From: Acrocarpospora macrocephala
GTDB lineage: Bacteria; Actinomycetota; Actinomycetes; Streptosporangiales; Streptosporangiaceae
Length of the DNA: 64,000 nt
Assembly (NCBI RefSeq): GCF_009687865.1
Contig: NZ_BLAE01000012.1
Location: 155,849 to 219,848, forward strand
Direction: 5' to 3'
Position numbers and translations under genes: made by a program. The notes beneath the pieces were generated by a model. That model did not search any database, was not told where the DNA came from, and worked only from the letters and a program-made list of their open reading frames with translations. Shown here in pieces: positions 15,849-24,590 of the stretch (position 1 is its first letter; each line of letters starts with the position of its first letter).

Positions 15849-16391
15849 ATGGACGGCATGCCCTTTATCGCAGCTCTTGACCATGACGACACCCCTTCAA
15901 TCGATCCAACGGCCTGGCTCGCCCCCGGCGTGGTGGTGGTCGGCCAGGTGCGGATCGGCAGGTCCGCGAATATCTGGTACGGCTCGGTGCTCCGCGGCGA
16001 CGACGAGCGCATCGAGGTGGGCGCCGAGTGCAACATCCAGGACCTGTGCTGCCTGCATGCCGACCCGGGCGAACCGGCGATCCTGGAGGAGCGGGTGAGC
16101 CTGGGCCACAAGGCGACCGTGCACGGCGCGCACGTGGAGTCGGGCGCGCTGATCGGCATCGGCGCGATCGTGCTGGGCGGCGCGCGGGTCGGCGCGGGAA
16201 CGCTGGTGGCCGCCGGAGCGCTGGTCCCGCCCGGCGCCAAGATCCCCGAGGGCGTGCTGGTGGCGGGCGTGCCCGGCCGGGTGATCCGGGAGCTCACCGA
16301 GGCCGACCGGGCGTCCTTCGCCGAAACCCCGTCACGCTACATGGCGAAGGCAGAAAGGCACCGCGCTAGCCGACCCATGCCCCGGTGGTGA
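15849..16391 (+). CDS. Gamma-carbonic-anhydrase-like hexapeptide-repeat protein
   Basis: This is a 180-aa left-handed beta-helix protein of the YrdA/PaaY/gamma-CA group. Hexapeptide repeats run from residue 22 to about 145. The three metal-binding histidines are conserved: His70 (CCLHADPG), His87 (SLGHKAT) and His92 (VHGA). A C-terminal helix completes the trimer fold. Carbonic anhydrase activity is known for some members only. ATG 15849 is used; ATG 15858 is an equal alternative, since neither has a strong ribosome site. Its 3' end overlaps the converging mannosyltransferase gene by 26 bases. Confidence 0.88.
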   Translation: MDGMPFIAALDHDDTPSIDPTAWLAPGVVVVGQVRIGRSANIWYGSVLRGDDERIEVGAECNIQDLCCLHADPGEPAILEERVSLGHKATVHGAHVESGALIGIGAIVLGGARVGAGTLVAAGALVPPGAKIPEGVLVAGVPGRVIRELTEADRASFAETPSRYMAKAERHRASRPMPRW

Positions 16392-17538
16392 AATTTCCGA
16401 CATTGATGGCCATGACCGGTGCGGCTATGCCGACGTACAGCATGAAGACCCACGGTCGGCGCGCACCGGTCAGCCCGACGGCGATGTACAGCGGCCACCA
16501 CAGCAGGGAAGCCCTGCCCACCGACATGTAGAACGAGGACATCGCCAGCAGCGCCACCGCCTGCGGGACGAGGTAGGCGGACTCCGCCCATCGCCGCCGC
16601 ACCAACTGCCAGACGATCAGCGCCACCAGGACGGCCGCGGCGAGGATCTCCTCCCGGTAGGAGGTCTGCAGCGCGCCCTCCTCCAGCGACCGGTTCCAGG
16701 TGTTGACGAAGGTGTCCCACGGCCATTCCGCGTACCTCCCCCAGTACTCGGCCTCGACGTTCTTCCATTCCATCCAGTCGCCCGTACGCGACCACTGGAA
16801 CACCATGTACGCCACCACCGGCAGCCCCGGCACGACCAGCCACGGCAGCGTGCGCCAGCCCCGGGCCCGCAAGCCGTTCTCGGCGGTCAGGAACATCACG
16901 GCGAGGCCCAGGGCCAGGAAAAGCCCAGAAATCCGGATAGTGGAGGCCAGGGCCGCGACCACCATCGCCTGCTCCCACTTCCCGCGCCGCGCCAGCAGCC
17001 AGGCGGGAATGGCCAGCGCCAGGAAGGGCGCCTCGGAGTAGCCGGCGAGCAGGAACACCGCGAACGGGCTCAGGAAGAACGCGATGACCGTCCAGGTGCC
17101 GGTGCCCTCCCGGTAGCTGTCACTGAGCCGCGACAGCGCCACGGCCACCACCGCGCTGGCCACCAGCGAGACCAGCACGATGGCCAGGCTCCAGTCCTCG
17201 ATCACCCAGTGCAGGATCCGCAGCACGAAGGGCAGCCCGGGGAAGAACGCGGCCAGCTTGGGCGCGTCGGTCATCCCGGGCGAGCCGTCGTAACCCCACT
17301 CGGCGATGATGATGAAGTTGTCCGCGTCCCAGGGCGTGAGGCGGTCCAGCATCGGCGCCTCGGTCCGCCCGGGCGCGGCCAGGACCATGTAGATGTACGT
17401 CCCGACGTGCCAGAAGAACCAGACCAGCAGCGCGGCCCGATCGGAGGCCGAACCCAGCCACCTGCGCAGCGGGCGCGGCGGCGCCGTCTCAGATTCTGAT
17501 ACGGCCATGTCCTGCCGGGTCTCGGTCACGAAGGACAT
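16366..17538 (-). CDS. PIG-V-like mannosyltransferase membrane protein
   Basis: This is a 390-aa multi-pass membrane protein with about nine hydrophobic helices. A short cytoplasmic N-terminus precedes the first helix (residues 35-55). The lumenal/external loop TPWDADNFIIIAEWGY (about 68-83) carries the acidic WD signature of GT-C glycosyltransferases, here of the PIG-V/GPI-mannosyltransferase type (PF04188). Such bacterial enzymes use polyprenyl-phosphate mannose, for example in protein O-mannosylation or lipoglycan synthesis. ATG 17538 is taken as start; ATG 17508 is an alternative. It overlaps the gamma-CA gene tail to tail by 26 bases. Confidence 0.8.
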   Translation of the reverse strand: MSFVTETRQDMAVSESETAPPRPLRRWLGSASDRAALLVWFFWHVGTYIYMVLAAPGRTEAPMLDRLTPWDADNFIIIAEWGYDGSPGMTDAPKLAAFFPGLPFVLRILHWVIEDWSLAIVLVSLVASAVVAVALSRLSDSYREGTGTWTVIAFFLSPFAVFLLAGYSEAPFLALAIPAWLLARRGKWEQAMVVAALASTIRISGLFLALGLAVMFLTAENGLRARGWRTLPWLVVPGLPVVAYMVFQWSRTGDWMEWKNVEAEYWGRYAEWPWDTFVNTWNRSLEEGALQTSYREEILAAAVLVALIVWQLVRRRWAESAYLVPQAVALLAMSSFYMSVGRASLLWWPLYIAVGLTGARRPWVFMLYVGIAAPVMAINVGNFTTGAWVG

Positions 17539-17698
17539 GGAAGTAGATGGCGGCGGACCATGCCAAGACCGTAACGCCGACGAATCCCAGGTCCCCGGCG
17601 TTCCCGCAGGTCAGCGAGGTGAAAGATTCACGCCTTGGGCCAGGGTTCGTCCAGATATTGGAACAGGAAAAGCGGGGCGGAAGTTCTACCATGGCACC

Positions 17699-19072
17699 GT
17701 GGATTACGGGGTGCAGTGGGACGGCTTCGCCGCCATGGAGCGCGATGTGCGTGCCATGGTGGCCGACCCACGGTGGCCGCTGACGCCCACGCGGACCCGG
17801 GCCGACGCCATCTCCCGCCGCGCCCTGGCGACCCAGGACGGCGTCTGCTGGCTGTTCGGCGCGTACGCCCGGTGGTATCGCCTGGATCCGGACGGCCAGT
17901 GGCACCTGTCGGCTCCCCCGGCCAGCCTGCCCGTGCGCGCGTCCACCCGGCCGGTCACCGTGCCCATCCCCTACTGGGTGGTTCCCACCGGTCCTGACTT
18001 CTCCGTCGATCGTGGCTCCACCCAGGGCTTCGTCGGGCCCGACGTGCCGAACGAGGTGACCGAGCGCGTCCGGGACCTGATCATCACCCATCGCGGTCTG
18101 CGCCGGGAGGACTTCCCGCTCACCGGCGGCCCGTTCCGGCAGGTGTTCGCCGACGAGGTGGCCAGCACGGTGGCGGCGGTGTGGGGCACGGTCATGTGGT
18201 GCGCGTACGCCCCCGCGTTCGACGGCAACGAGGTCATGCTGTCGATGTTCGGGGAGTTCCTGGCGCGCCCGCTGCCCGGGGACGAGTTCGTGCGCTGGCT
18301 GCCCCCGGTCGGTCTGGCCGACCTGGTCGAGCTGTACGCCGAGCGCTGCCGGTCCGGGTTCCCCGACGCGGGGTTGCGCCTGGCCGCCCTGATGGCGCGG
18401 ACGGCCAAGGCGCTGCGCGCCGACGCCCGGTTCCGGCCCCGGGCGAGCGCGCTGATCGCCATGATCGAGCAGGTGCTGAACCAGCCCTGGCTGGACCACA
18501 CCGCGCTGCAGTCGGGGGCCGTGGCGCACAGCTGGCTGCTGCGCTGCCCGCCCAATCTGGCGCCGGCCGCGCTGTCGGAGGTGTCGCCGGGCGATCATTT
18601 CCGGCATGTCTTCTACGACCTGGTGGAGGCGCTGGCGTACACCGCGGACTCGGGGGCCGATCCCCGGGCGGTGGCGGCCAGTTTGCTGGCCGCTGACGTG
18701 GCGTCGGTGACTACCGATGCGGTGACATATTTGTATCCATGGATGGATGACGGGATCAGGCAGGCGATGTACGTCACGCTGGCCGAGCCCGGGCATCCAC
18801 TGCGGGGGTGCTGGCCGGTCGACGGGCGCCTCCCTGAAGGCCTGACACCCCCGGACCGGTCCACCGCCGCGGCGTTCCTCGGCGCGGCCTACGCGACCGG
18901 TCTGGCCTGGTGTGAGCTGGCCGGAGCGACCCCGCCGCCGACCGGATTCCCGGTCTCCGCCGCGGTCGGCCAGTGCCTCGTCCACAACCGCGACGACTTG
19001 CCGCTGGAGCCCACCACCACGCCGCGCAAACGGGTCACTGAGACCACTTCCGACTGGCTCTACTCCACCTAA
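17699..19072 (+). CDS. Conserved actinobacterial protein of unknown function
   Basis: This is a 457-aa soluble protein that I do not recognise. Coding character is clear: strong third-position GC bias, few rare codons and a sensible amino-acid mix. There is no signal peptide or membrane helix. Trp-rich stretches (VCWLFGAYARWYRLDPDGQWHL, PYWVVPTGPDF) occur in the N-terminal 120 residues; a mostly helical, Ala/Leu-rich body follows and ends DWLYST. The frame is open far upstream, but that part antisenses the mannosyltransferase start, so I chose GTG 17699 (GTG 17711 is an alternative). Divergent from the mannosyltransferase; no operon partner. Confidence 0.65.
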   Translation: MDYGVQWDGFAAMERDVRAMVADPRWPLTPTRTRADAISRRALATQDGVCWLFGAYARWYRLDPDGQWHLSAPPASLPVRASTRPVTVPIPYWVVPTGPDFSVDRGSTQGFVGPDVPNEVTERVRDLIITHRGLRREDFPLTGGPFRQVFADEVASTVAAVWGTVMWCAYAPAFDGNEVMLSMFGEFLARPLPGDEFVRWLPPVGLADLVELYAERCRSGFPDAGLRLAALMARTAKALRADARFRPRASALIAMIEQVLNQPWLDHTALQSGAVAHSWLLRCPPNLAPAALSEVSPGDHFRHVFYDLVEALAYTADSGADPRAVAASLLAADVASVTTDAVTYLYPWMDDGIRQAMYVTLAEPGHPLRGCWPVDGRLPEGLTPPDRSTAAAFLGAAYATGLAWCELAGATPPPTGFPVSAAVGQCLVHNRDDLPLEPTTTPRKRVTETTSDWLYST

Positions 19073-19291
19073 CAGATAGGTCACTCTTACCCCACAAATA
19101 GGGATATTTCATCCTTTAGCAATACCATCCCCGTGACCTCGGAGAATTCACCGAATTGTGATCTCAGAATCCGGGAAATGGTCAGTGGAGGGACGCCCGG
19201 CGTCAGGAATGGTCCCGATGGGCCATGTCGCGCCAAGACACACGGACGTAACCTCGAAGTGGGTGTGGGCTGCGGAAGGAAGGACAGCGCG

Positions 19292-19453
19292 GTGGGGCAC
19301 GACGACCTGGACTCTCGGGTCCATGACCGTGTCGCGTTGGACGAGATCGCGCTCTACGCCGAGGTGCTGGCGGCCGTGAACTACACGGATGACCGACTGA
19401 CCTTGGAGGAGCTCGACAACGCGCTCGGGTTGCGGACTTCGGCGAGCCGCTGA
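19292..19453 (+). CDS. Small acidic protein of unknown function (53 aa)
   Basis: This is a 53-aa acidic protein starting GTG 19292 with an excellent ribosome site (AAGGA at 19279-19283). The sequence is MGHDDLDSRVHDRVAL, then DEIALYAEVLAAVNYTDDRL, ending in a predicted helix with LEELDNALGLR. It resembles short actinobacterial proteins that lie downstream of regulators, but I cannot name a family. A strong intrinsic terminator follows 17 bases after the stop, supporting a real transcript. A longer in-frame GTG at 19133 would add 53 residues of low coding quality. The spacer 19073-19291 otherwise appears empty. Confidence 0.65.
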   Translation: MGHDDLDSRVHDRVALDEIALYAEVLAAVNYTDDRLTLEELDNALGLRTSASR

Positions 19454-19470
19454 AGTCACTGACGGAACTG

Positions 19471-19506
19471 ATCCCGGACTCCACTTGGGGTCCGGGATAG
19501 TTTTTT
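19471..19506 (+). terminator. Strong intrinsic terminator
   Basis: ATCCCGGA (19471-19478) pairs with TCCGGGAT (19491-19498), extended inward by further G-C and G-T pairs. AG and six T residues (19501-19506) follow. It ends the small gene at 19292-19453 on the plus strand. Confidence 0.9.
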
Positions 19507-19518
19507 GGGCTGTGTTTA

Positions 19519-19631
19519 TGGCCGATCCTCCGGATCGGCGGGCTTGGCCGCCTTCAGCCTGCGTCTTCCCTCGTCACTCCGGCCGCTCCGCGACCTGCGT
19601 TCCTCAGTCCAGACACAGGCGCGGCCAAGCC
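19519..19631. repeat. 113-bp composite palindromic repeat, copy 1
   Basis: The unit has two parts. A small perfect hairpin comes first (GCCGATCC 19521-19528, GGATCGGC 19532-19539). A large fold-back follows, in which GGCTTGGCCGC (19541-19551) pairs with GCGGCCAAGCC (19621-19631), with inner arms CCTGCGTC and GACACAGG. An almost identical copy lies at 21618-21730 in the same orientation. Each copy sits within 30 bases downstream of a minus-strand stop codon, so it may act as terminator or mRNA-stabilising element. Confidence 0.85.
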
Positions 19632-19653
19632 AGGGAACTAGTCCGTGCTTGTA

Positions 19654-20727
19654 TCACACGCGGGAACGTAGGCCGAACATCAGTTCTTGCCAGCGGGCCG
19701 CGACGGCGGGGGCGGCGTGCGCGGCGGCCGACTCCAGGGCACCGGCGGCGAGGGTCATCCGGCGCCGCTCATCGTCCACCAGGGACAGCAGCGCGGCCGC
19801 GTACGCCTCTGTCTCGCCGGACCCCTGCTGGACCAGGACGCTGTCCCTGCCGGGGCGTACGAACTCGCTCAGGCCGCGCGGGCCGTCGAATCCGACGACG
19901 GGGACGCCGCAGCCGAGCGCCTCGACCACGGTCATGCCGAGCACCTCGTGCCGGGACGGCACCGCCACGATCGACGCCTTGGCGAACTCGCCGGGCAGAT
20001 CGGGGGTGGTGCCCATGAAGTAGACGTGATTGTGCAGGCTCAGCTCGGCGACCAGGGCGCGCAGGCGCTTCTCCTCCGAGCCGGCGCCGTAGAGGCGCAG
20101 CCGCCAGTCGGGGCGTTTGTCGGCGACCACGGCGAAGGCCCGTACCAGCCGGTCGAAGGCTTTGGGGGCGACCCAGCGCCCGCCCGCGCTGATGATGCGG
20201 TTGTCCATCCTGGAACGTGGCCAGGGGCCCGCCGGGAGGGCGTCGGGGATGGTGTGCACGGAGAGCTCGTCGTCGAGCAGGCGGGACCACTCGTCGCGGC
20301 CGGTCTCGGTGTTGGTGACCACGGCGTCCAGGCGGGGGTAGAACCGGCGGACCGGTCCAGGGACGGCCGGTCTGGTCCATTCGCGGGCGATTCTGATGGT
20401 CTCGCGCGGGGCGTACCGGGCGGACTGCACGCTCAGGCCCGGGCGGGCGGTGATCAGGACGTCGGCGCGGACGGCGCGGATGGCCCGCCAGAGGGCCACC
20501 TCGGTGCGGACCTGGCCGCGGGGCAGCAGGTGCGGGCCGGGGCGGGCGTCGACCAGCCAGCGCAGCCTGATCCGGCCGTCGATCGGGAAGAACGGCGCGT
20601 CCCTGGTGCGCTTGACGCTGATGATCTCGACGTCCTGCCGGTCCGCGAGGGCGGCGGCCAGGTTGAGCGTGGCCCGGACGTCGCCGCGCATCCCGTAGGC
20701 GGAGGGCATCAGGAACGTGATCTTCAC
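19654..20727 (-). CDS. Family 4 glycosyltransferase
   Basis: This is a 357-aa retaining glycosyltransferase of the GT-B fold. The N-terminal domain starts KITFLMPSAYGMRGDVRATL. The C-terminal domain has the GT4 nucleotide-sugar motif RHEVLGMTVVEALGCGVPVVG with the E-x7-E pair, plus SAGGRWVAPKAFDRLVRAF. No signal or membrane helix is present, so it acts on the cytoplasmic face, probably building a cell-surface glycan or teichoic-acid-like polymer. The GTG start at 20727 overlaps the TGA of the upstream gene (GTGA), so the two are translationally coupled. A composite palindromic repeat follows the stop. Donor and acceptor are unknown. Confidence 0.85.
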   Translation of the reverse strand: MKITFLMPSAYGMRGDVRATLNLAAALADRQDVEIISVKRTRDAPFFPIDGRIRLRWLVDARPGPHLLPRGQVRTEVALWRAIRAVRADVLITARPGLSVQSARYAPRETIRIAREWTRPAVPGPVRRFYPRLDAVVTNTETGRDEWSRLLDDELSVHTIPDALPAGPWPRSRMDNRIISAGGRWVAPKAFDRLVRAFAVVADKRPDWRLRLYGAGSEEKRLRALVAELSLHNHVYFMGTTPDLPGEFAKASIVAVPSRHEVLGMTVVEALGCGVPVVGFDGPRGLSEFVRPGRDSVLVQQGSGETEAYAAALLSLVDDERRRMTLAAGALESAAAHAAPAVAARWQELMFGLRSRV

Positions 20728-21527
20728 GCCGCGCTCATCCCCGGGCCGACTTCGAGGCGGAGCTGGTCGTCGGCGGTGAAGCTCGGTTTGATCGGCACGC
20801 CGTCGATGCGGGTGGCCGGATAGTGCACCCTGCGGCGTTTGCCCTCCACGTCGTCCAGGCTCGCGCCGAGCGCCAGCGGCTCGTCCACCCCCTCGACCTC
20901 CAGCGAGGGCTCCCAGACGCCCTGCGAGTCCGGCGTGGCGGCCAGCACGTCGCACAGCGAGAGCGCGGCATGGAACCGCACGCCCTGAACGGTCGCGGTG
21001 GCGATCACCTGGGCGTCGCTGTGGCGCAGCGCCAGCCGGGCGGTGTGATGCTGGTCGTCGTCGATCAGGCCGGTGTACGCGAGCAGCCCGGTCACCTCGA
21101 AACGACCTTCCCGGAACCAGACCGCCCGGACATCCGCGACCGGCGCGGCTTCGGCGATCTTGATGGCCAGGAAGCCGTTGCGGGTCCGGTAGGCGCGGTA
21201 GGCCATCGTGCGGCGACCCAGCGCGTACGCGTCGAGGCGGTCCAGCGAGAAACCCGGATCCACGCTCTGCATCCGGGTGCGCGGGCCATCCTGCTGCAGG
21301 TAGGCGTCCCAGCGGCCGGGCAATAACGCGAGCGGACCGAGCGAGACGGCCACGCTGGCCTCCCGGGCACGCCGACCCGGCGTGCCGAGCATCACCCGCC
21401 GTTCCGCCCCGCTCCCCCGGTGCCGAAGCACGAGCTGGGTTCCCGCCGCCAAGGGTTCTTGGATGGCCATCTTCAGGGAGAGGACGTCCGCCAGGGTTAC
21501 CTCAGCATCAGTGACGACCACACCCAC
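20724..21527 (-). CDS. Beta-rich protein of unknown function coupled to a GT4 glycosyltransferase
   Basis: This is a 267-aa soluble protein with no recognised family. Composition and pattern (alternating hydrophobics, repeated RHRG, WDAYLQQDG and VWEPSLEVEG stretches) suggest beta-sandwich modules. I chose GTG 21527, which has a GGGGAGGGGG ribosome site 6 bases upstream. The longer frame to ATG 21617 adds 30 residues encoded by an AT-richer stretch that looks like promoter. Its stop overlaps the glycosyltransferase start by 4 bases. A partner or specificity subunit for that enzyme in surface-polymer synthesis is likely, by context only. Confidence 0.65.
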   Translation of the reverse strand: MGVVVTDAEVTLADVLSLKMAIQEPLAAGTQLVLRHRGSGAERRVMLGTPGRRAREASVAVSLGPLALLPGRWDAYLQQDGPRTRMQSVDPGFSLDRLDAYALGRRTMAYRAYRTRNGFLAIKIAEAAPVADVRAVWFREGRFEVTGLLAYTGLIDDDQHHTARLALRHSDAQVIATATVQGVRFHAALSLCDVLAATPDSQGVWEPSLEVEGVDEPLALGASLDDVEGKRRRVHYPATRIDGVPIKPSFTADDQLRLEVGPGMSAA

Positions 21528-21617
21528 TTTCAGCCCCCTCCCCGTTGATTGAGCCAACGTTGAGGTTACCGTGATTTTCCCGTTATGTGGAGAAAGCTTT
21601 TTGTGATGCTGTGACAT

Positions 21618-21730
21618 TGGCCGATCCTCCGGATCGGCGGGCTTGGCCGCCTTCAGCCTGTGTCTTCCCTCGTCACTCCGGCCGCTCCGCGACCTGCGTT
21701 CCTCAGTCCCGACACAGGCGCGGCCAAGCC
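21618..21730. repeat. 113-bp composite palindromic repeat, copy 2
   Basis: It is identical to the copy at 19519-19631 except for about two bases, one of which (CCTGTGTC instead of CCTGCGTC) restores perfect pairing of the inner arm with GACACAGG. It starts 27 bases downstream of the Fe-S oxidoreductase stop (minus strand) and ends where the spacer upstream of the next minus-strand gene begins. The pair brackets the two coupled glycan genes as direct repeats. Confidence 0.85.
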
Positions 21731-21756
21731 GGGACATACGACTAACGGTGCGGCGA

Positions 21757-23862
21757 TTACCCTTCGGACTTTACCGACTTGATCAGGAGTTGGGCCACGT
21801 CCACGACTTCCAGGGTGCTCTTGGCGGCGCCGGTGTTCTTCTTCTCGTTGATGGCGTCGCCGAGCATGACCAGGCAGAACGGGCAGGCGGTGGAGACGGT
21901 GTCCGGGTCGGTGGTCAGAGCCTCGTCCACGCGTTCGGTGTTGATGCGCTTGCCGATGCGCTCTTCCATCCACATGCGGGCGCCGCCCGCGCCGCAGCAG
22001 AAGCCGCGGTCCTTGCAGCGGTGCATCTCCTGGGTCTGCACGCCGGGCACCTTGGCCATGATGTCGCGCGGCTGGGCGTAGACCTTGTTGTGGCGGCCCA
22101 GGAAGCACGGGTCGTGGTAGGTGATCTTCTCCTCGATCGGCGTGATCGGGGTGAGCTTGCCGGTGTCGACCAGGTGGGCCAGCAGCTGGGTGTGGTGCAC
22201 GACCTCGTAGGTCCCGCCGAGCTGCGGGTACTCGTTGGCCAGGGTGTTGAAGCAGTGCGGGCAGGTGGCCACGATCTTCTTGACCCCGGCCTCGTTCAGC
22301 GTCTCGATGTTCTGCTGGGCCAGCATGTTGAACAGGAACTCCATGCCCAGCCGCCGCGCCGGATCACCGGTGCAGGCCTCCATCGGGCCGAGCACCGCGA
22401 ACTTCACACCCGCGATGTGCAGCAGCTCAGCGACCGCCTTGGTGGTCTTCTTGGCGCGGTCCTCCAGCGCGCCCGCGCAGCCGACCCAGAACAGGTATTC
22501 GGCATCCTCGGGCATCTTCTCGTCGACGATCTCGACCTCGAAGTCGAGCTCGGCCACCCACTCGGCCCGCTTCATCTCCGGCATGCCCCACGGGTTGCCC
22601 TTGTTCTCCAGGTTCTTCAGCATCACCCCCGCCTCGGACGGGAACGAGGACTCGATCATGACCTGGTAGCGGCGCATGTCCAGGATGTGGTCGATGTGCT
22701 CGATGTCCACCGGGCACTGCTCGACGCACGCGCCGCAGTTGGTGCACGACCACAGCACGTCCGGGTGGATCACCCCGTCCACCCCGACCAGCGGCTTGTC
22801 CAGCAGGGCCAGCACGTCCTCACCCTGGTGCGAGCGCTGCTCCTCGCTCATCAGCAGATACGGCGCGACCTTGAAGGCGTGGTCCCGCTGATCCAGGATG
22901 AGCATCTTCGGGGAGAGCGGCTTGTCGGTGATCCACGCCGGGCACTGGGACTGGCAACGCCCGCACTCGGTGCAGGTGTAGAAGTCCAGGAAGTCCTTCC
23001 AGGTGGAGTCGGCCAGCTTGCCCCGGCCGAACACGTCGGTCTCCGGGTCGGCCTCCTCGAAGTCCAGCACCTTGCCGCCGCTGCGCATCTCCTGCGCCGG
23101 GCCCAGGCCGTCGGGGCGGCGCGAGAACAGCACGTTCAGCGGCGCGGTGAAGATGTGCAGGTGCTTGGAATGCACCACGATCAGCAGGAACACCAGCATG
23201 ACACCGATGTGCAGCAGCAGCGCGATCTCTTCCAGCAGCTGGCTGGAGGGCAGGATCTTCGCCACGGCGTGGGTGAAGAAGGCGCCCGATTCGTACGGGA
23301 AGTTGCCGGTCTTGACGGCGGCGGCGCGGGCCAGGAACAGCGTCCAGATCACGTTGAAGATCATGAAAAGGATCAGCCAGGCGCCGCCCAGATGCGAGCC
23401 GGAGAACCGGGACTCGCGGCCGAGCTTCGTCGGCGCGTTCCTGACCCGGATGACCGCGAAGGCGATCAGGCCGACCACGCAGGCCAGCGCGATGAAATCC
23501 TGGAGGAAGCCCAGCACCGGCCAGGTCCCGATCAACGGGATGTGGAAGTTGGGGCGACCGGTGATGGCGCCCTGGATGATCGCGCCGTACGCCTCGATGT
23601 AGACGGTCAGCAGGATGATGAACGCCCACATGACGAAAAAGTGCGCTACGCCCGACGGCGTCCACTTGAGCAGTTTCTTCTGACCGAATACCTCGACCAG
23701 TTGGGCTTTCAGTTCGGCGCCCGCGTTCTTCCTCGCGTACTCGATACGCTGGGGGGCGGGCTGGCCGACGGTGGCCAGCCGGTAGAGGAACAGCACCCGA
23801 CGGGCCGCCAGGGCGACCACCGCCACCGTCATGACCAGCCCGATAATCGCTACCAGCAGCAT
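21757..23862 (-). CDS. Membrane-bound heterodisulfide-reductase-like Fe-S oxidoreductase
   Basis: This is a 701-aa membrane redox protein combining parts of HdrE/NarI-like and HdrD/GlpC proteins. Residues 1-240 hold about five helices with conserved His (FFTHAV, LLLHIGVML), suiting haem b. Two 4Fe-4S motifs follow: CTECGRCQSQCP (297-307 Cys) and CTNCGACVEQCP (373-383 Cys). The C-terminal half has two CCG-type cysteine domains (WVGCAG, CPHCFNTL, FCCGAGGARMW, CPFCLVML). It likely passes electrons between the quinone pool and an unknown partner. Actinobacterial homologues are usually called (Fe-S)-binding protein or GlpC-like. ATG 23862 follows GGAGGAG. A TetR gene starting upstream (24511) ends 55 bases before it. 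Confidence 0.9.
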   Translation of the reverse strand: MLLVAIIGLVMTVAVVALAARRVLFLYRLATVGQPAPQRIEYARKNAGAELKAQLVEVFGQKKLLKWTPSGVAHFFVMWAFIILLTVYIEAYGAIIQGAITGRPNFHIPLIGTWPVLGFLQDFIALACVVGLIAFAVIRVRNAPTKLGRESRFSGSHLGGAWLILFMIFNVIWTLFLARAAAVKTGNFPYESGAFFTHAVAKILPSSQLLEEIALLLHIGVMLVFLLIVVHSKHLHIFTAPLNVLFSRRPDGLGPAQEMRSGGKVLDFEEADPETDVFGRGKLADSTWKDFLDFYTCTECGRCQSQCPAWITDKPLSPKMLILDQRDHAFKVAPYLLMSEEQRSHQGEDVLALLDKPLVGVDGVIHPDVLWSCTNCGACVEQCPVDIEHIDHILDMRRYQVMIESSFPSEAGVMLKNLENKGNPWGMPEMKRAEWVAELDFEVEIVDEKMPEDAEYLFWVGCAGALEDRAKKTTKAVAELLHIAGVKFAVLGPMEACTGDPARRLGMEFLFNMLAQQNIETLNEAGVKKIVATCPHCFNTLANEYPQLGGTYEVVHHTQLLAHLVDTGKLTPITPIEEKITYHDPCFLGRHNKVYAQPRDIMAKVPGVQTQEMHRCKDRGFCCGAGGARMWMEERIGKRINTERVDEALTTDPDTVSTACPFCLVMLGDAINEKKNTGAAKSTLEVVDVAQLLIKSVKSEG

Positions 23863-23917
23863 GGCTCCTCCATCTCCGACACGTGACCACCATAGAACAA
23901 TGCTCTGTAGCAATTAC

Positions 23918-24511
23918 TCAGGGGTCGACGTAACGCTGGATGGTCGGTCCGACCAGGGCGACGATCTCCTCCGGGTCGGCCGAGGCCATCGGTTCCATCC
24001 GGATAATATGGCGGGCCATAACCAGGCCGAACATCTGGGCGAACGCGGCCTCCAGCCGCAGCAGGGGCACGCCGAGGGCGGCCGCCACCCGGCCCAGCAT
24101 GGCCTCCACCATGAACTCGCGGAGCATCGCGACGGCCTGGTCGTTGGAGACGGCGGACCGGATCAGGGCGAGGACCGGCTCGCGGGCCTGCGGGTCGGCG
24201 GTGAGGGTGAGGATGAAACGCACCAGGCGCTCACCCACCTCCTCGCGGGGTCCGGTGACCAGGACGGGGACGACCACGGCGGGATCGAAGGGGAGCCGCA
24301 TGGCGGCGACGAAGACGCCCTCTTTGGTGTCGAAGTAGTGGTGCACGAGCGCGGGATCGACGCCGGCCGCGCGGGCGATGCCGCGGATGGTCGCCTTGTC
24401 GAAACCCTTCTCGGCGAAGATCGCACGGGCGGCGGTGAGGATCTGGCCGCGCGTGTCGGAAACACCGGGACGACGCCCGGGACGACGCCCGGGGCCGCGT
24501 GACTCGCTCAT
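23918..24511 (-). CDS. TetR-family regulator
   Basis: This is a 197-aa repressor. Residues 18-65 form the TetR HTH (RGQILTAARAIFAEKGFDKATIRGIARAAGVDPALVHHYF), followed by an all-helical ligand domain. The Arg/Gly/Pro-rich N-terminus (GPGRRPGRRPG) probably contacts the DNA minor groove. It lies 55 bases upstream of, and in the same direction as, the Fe-S oxidoreductase gene, so it may be co-transcribed with it or control it. The ligand is unknown. Confidence 0.88.
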   Translation of the reverse strand: MSESRGPGRRPGRRPGVSDTRGQILTAARAIFAEKGFDKATIRGIARAAGVDPALVHHYFDTKEGVFVAAMRLPFDPAVVVPVLVTGPREEVGERLVRFILTLTADPQAREPVLALIRSAVSNDQAVAMLREFMVEAMLGRVAAALGVPLLRLEAAFAQMFGLVMARHIIRMEPMASADPEEIVALVGPTIQRYVDP

Positions 24512-24590
24512 ATGCTCTTCGCCTGCTTACGCTCCCGCGGATGTCTGGGCATGGTGGGCTCGACGATATGCCTTCCGCCGGATCGTTCGC

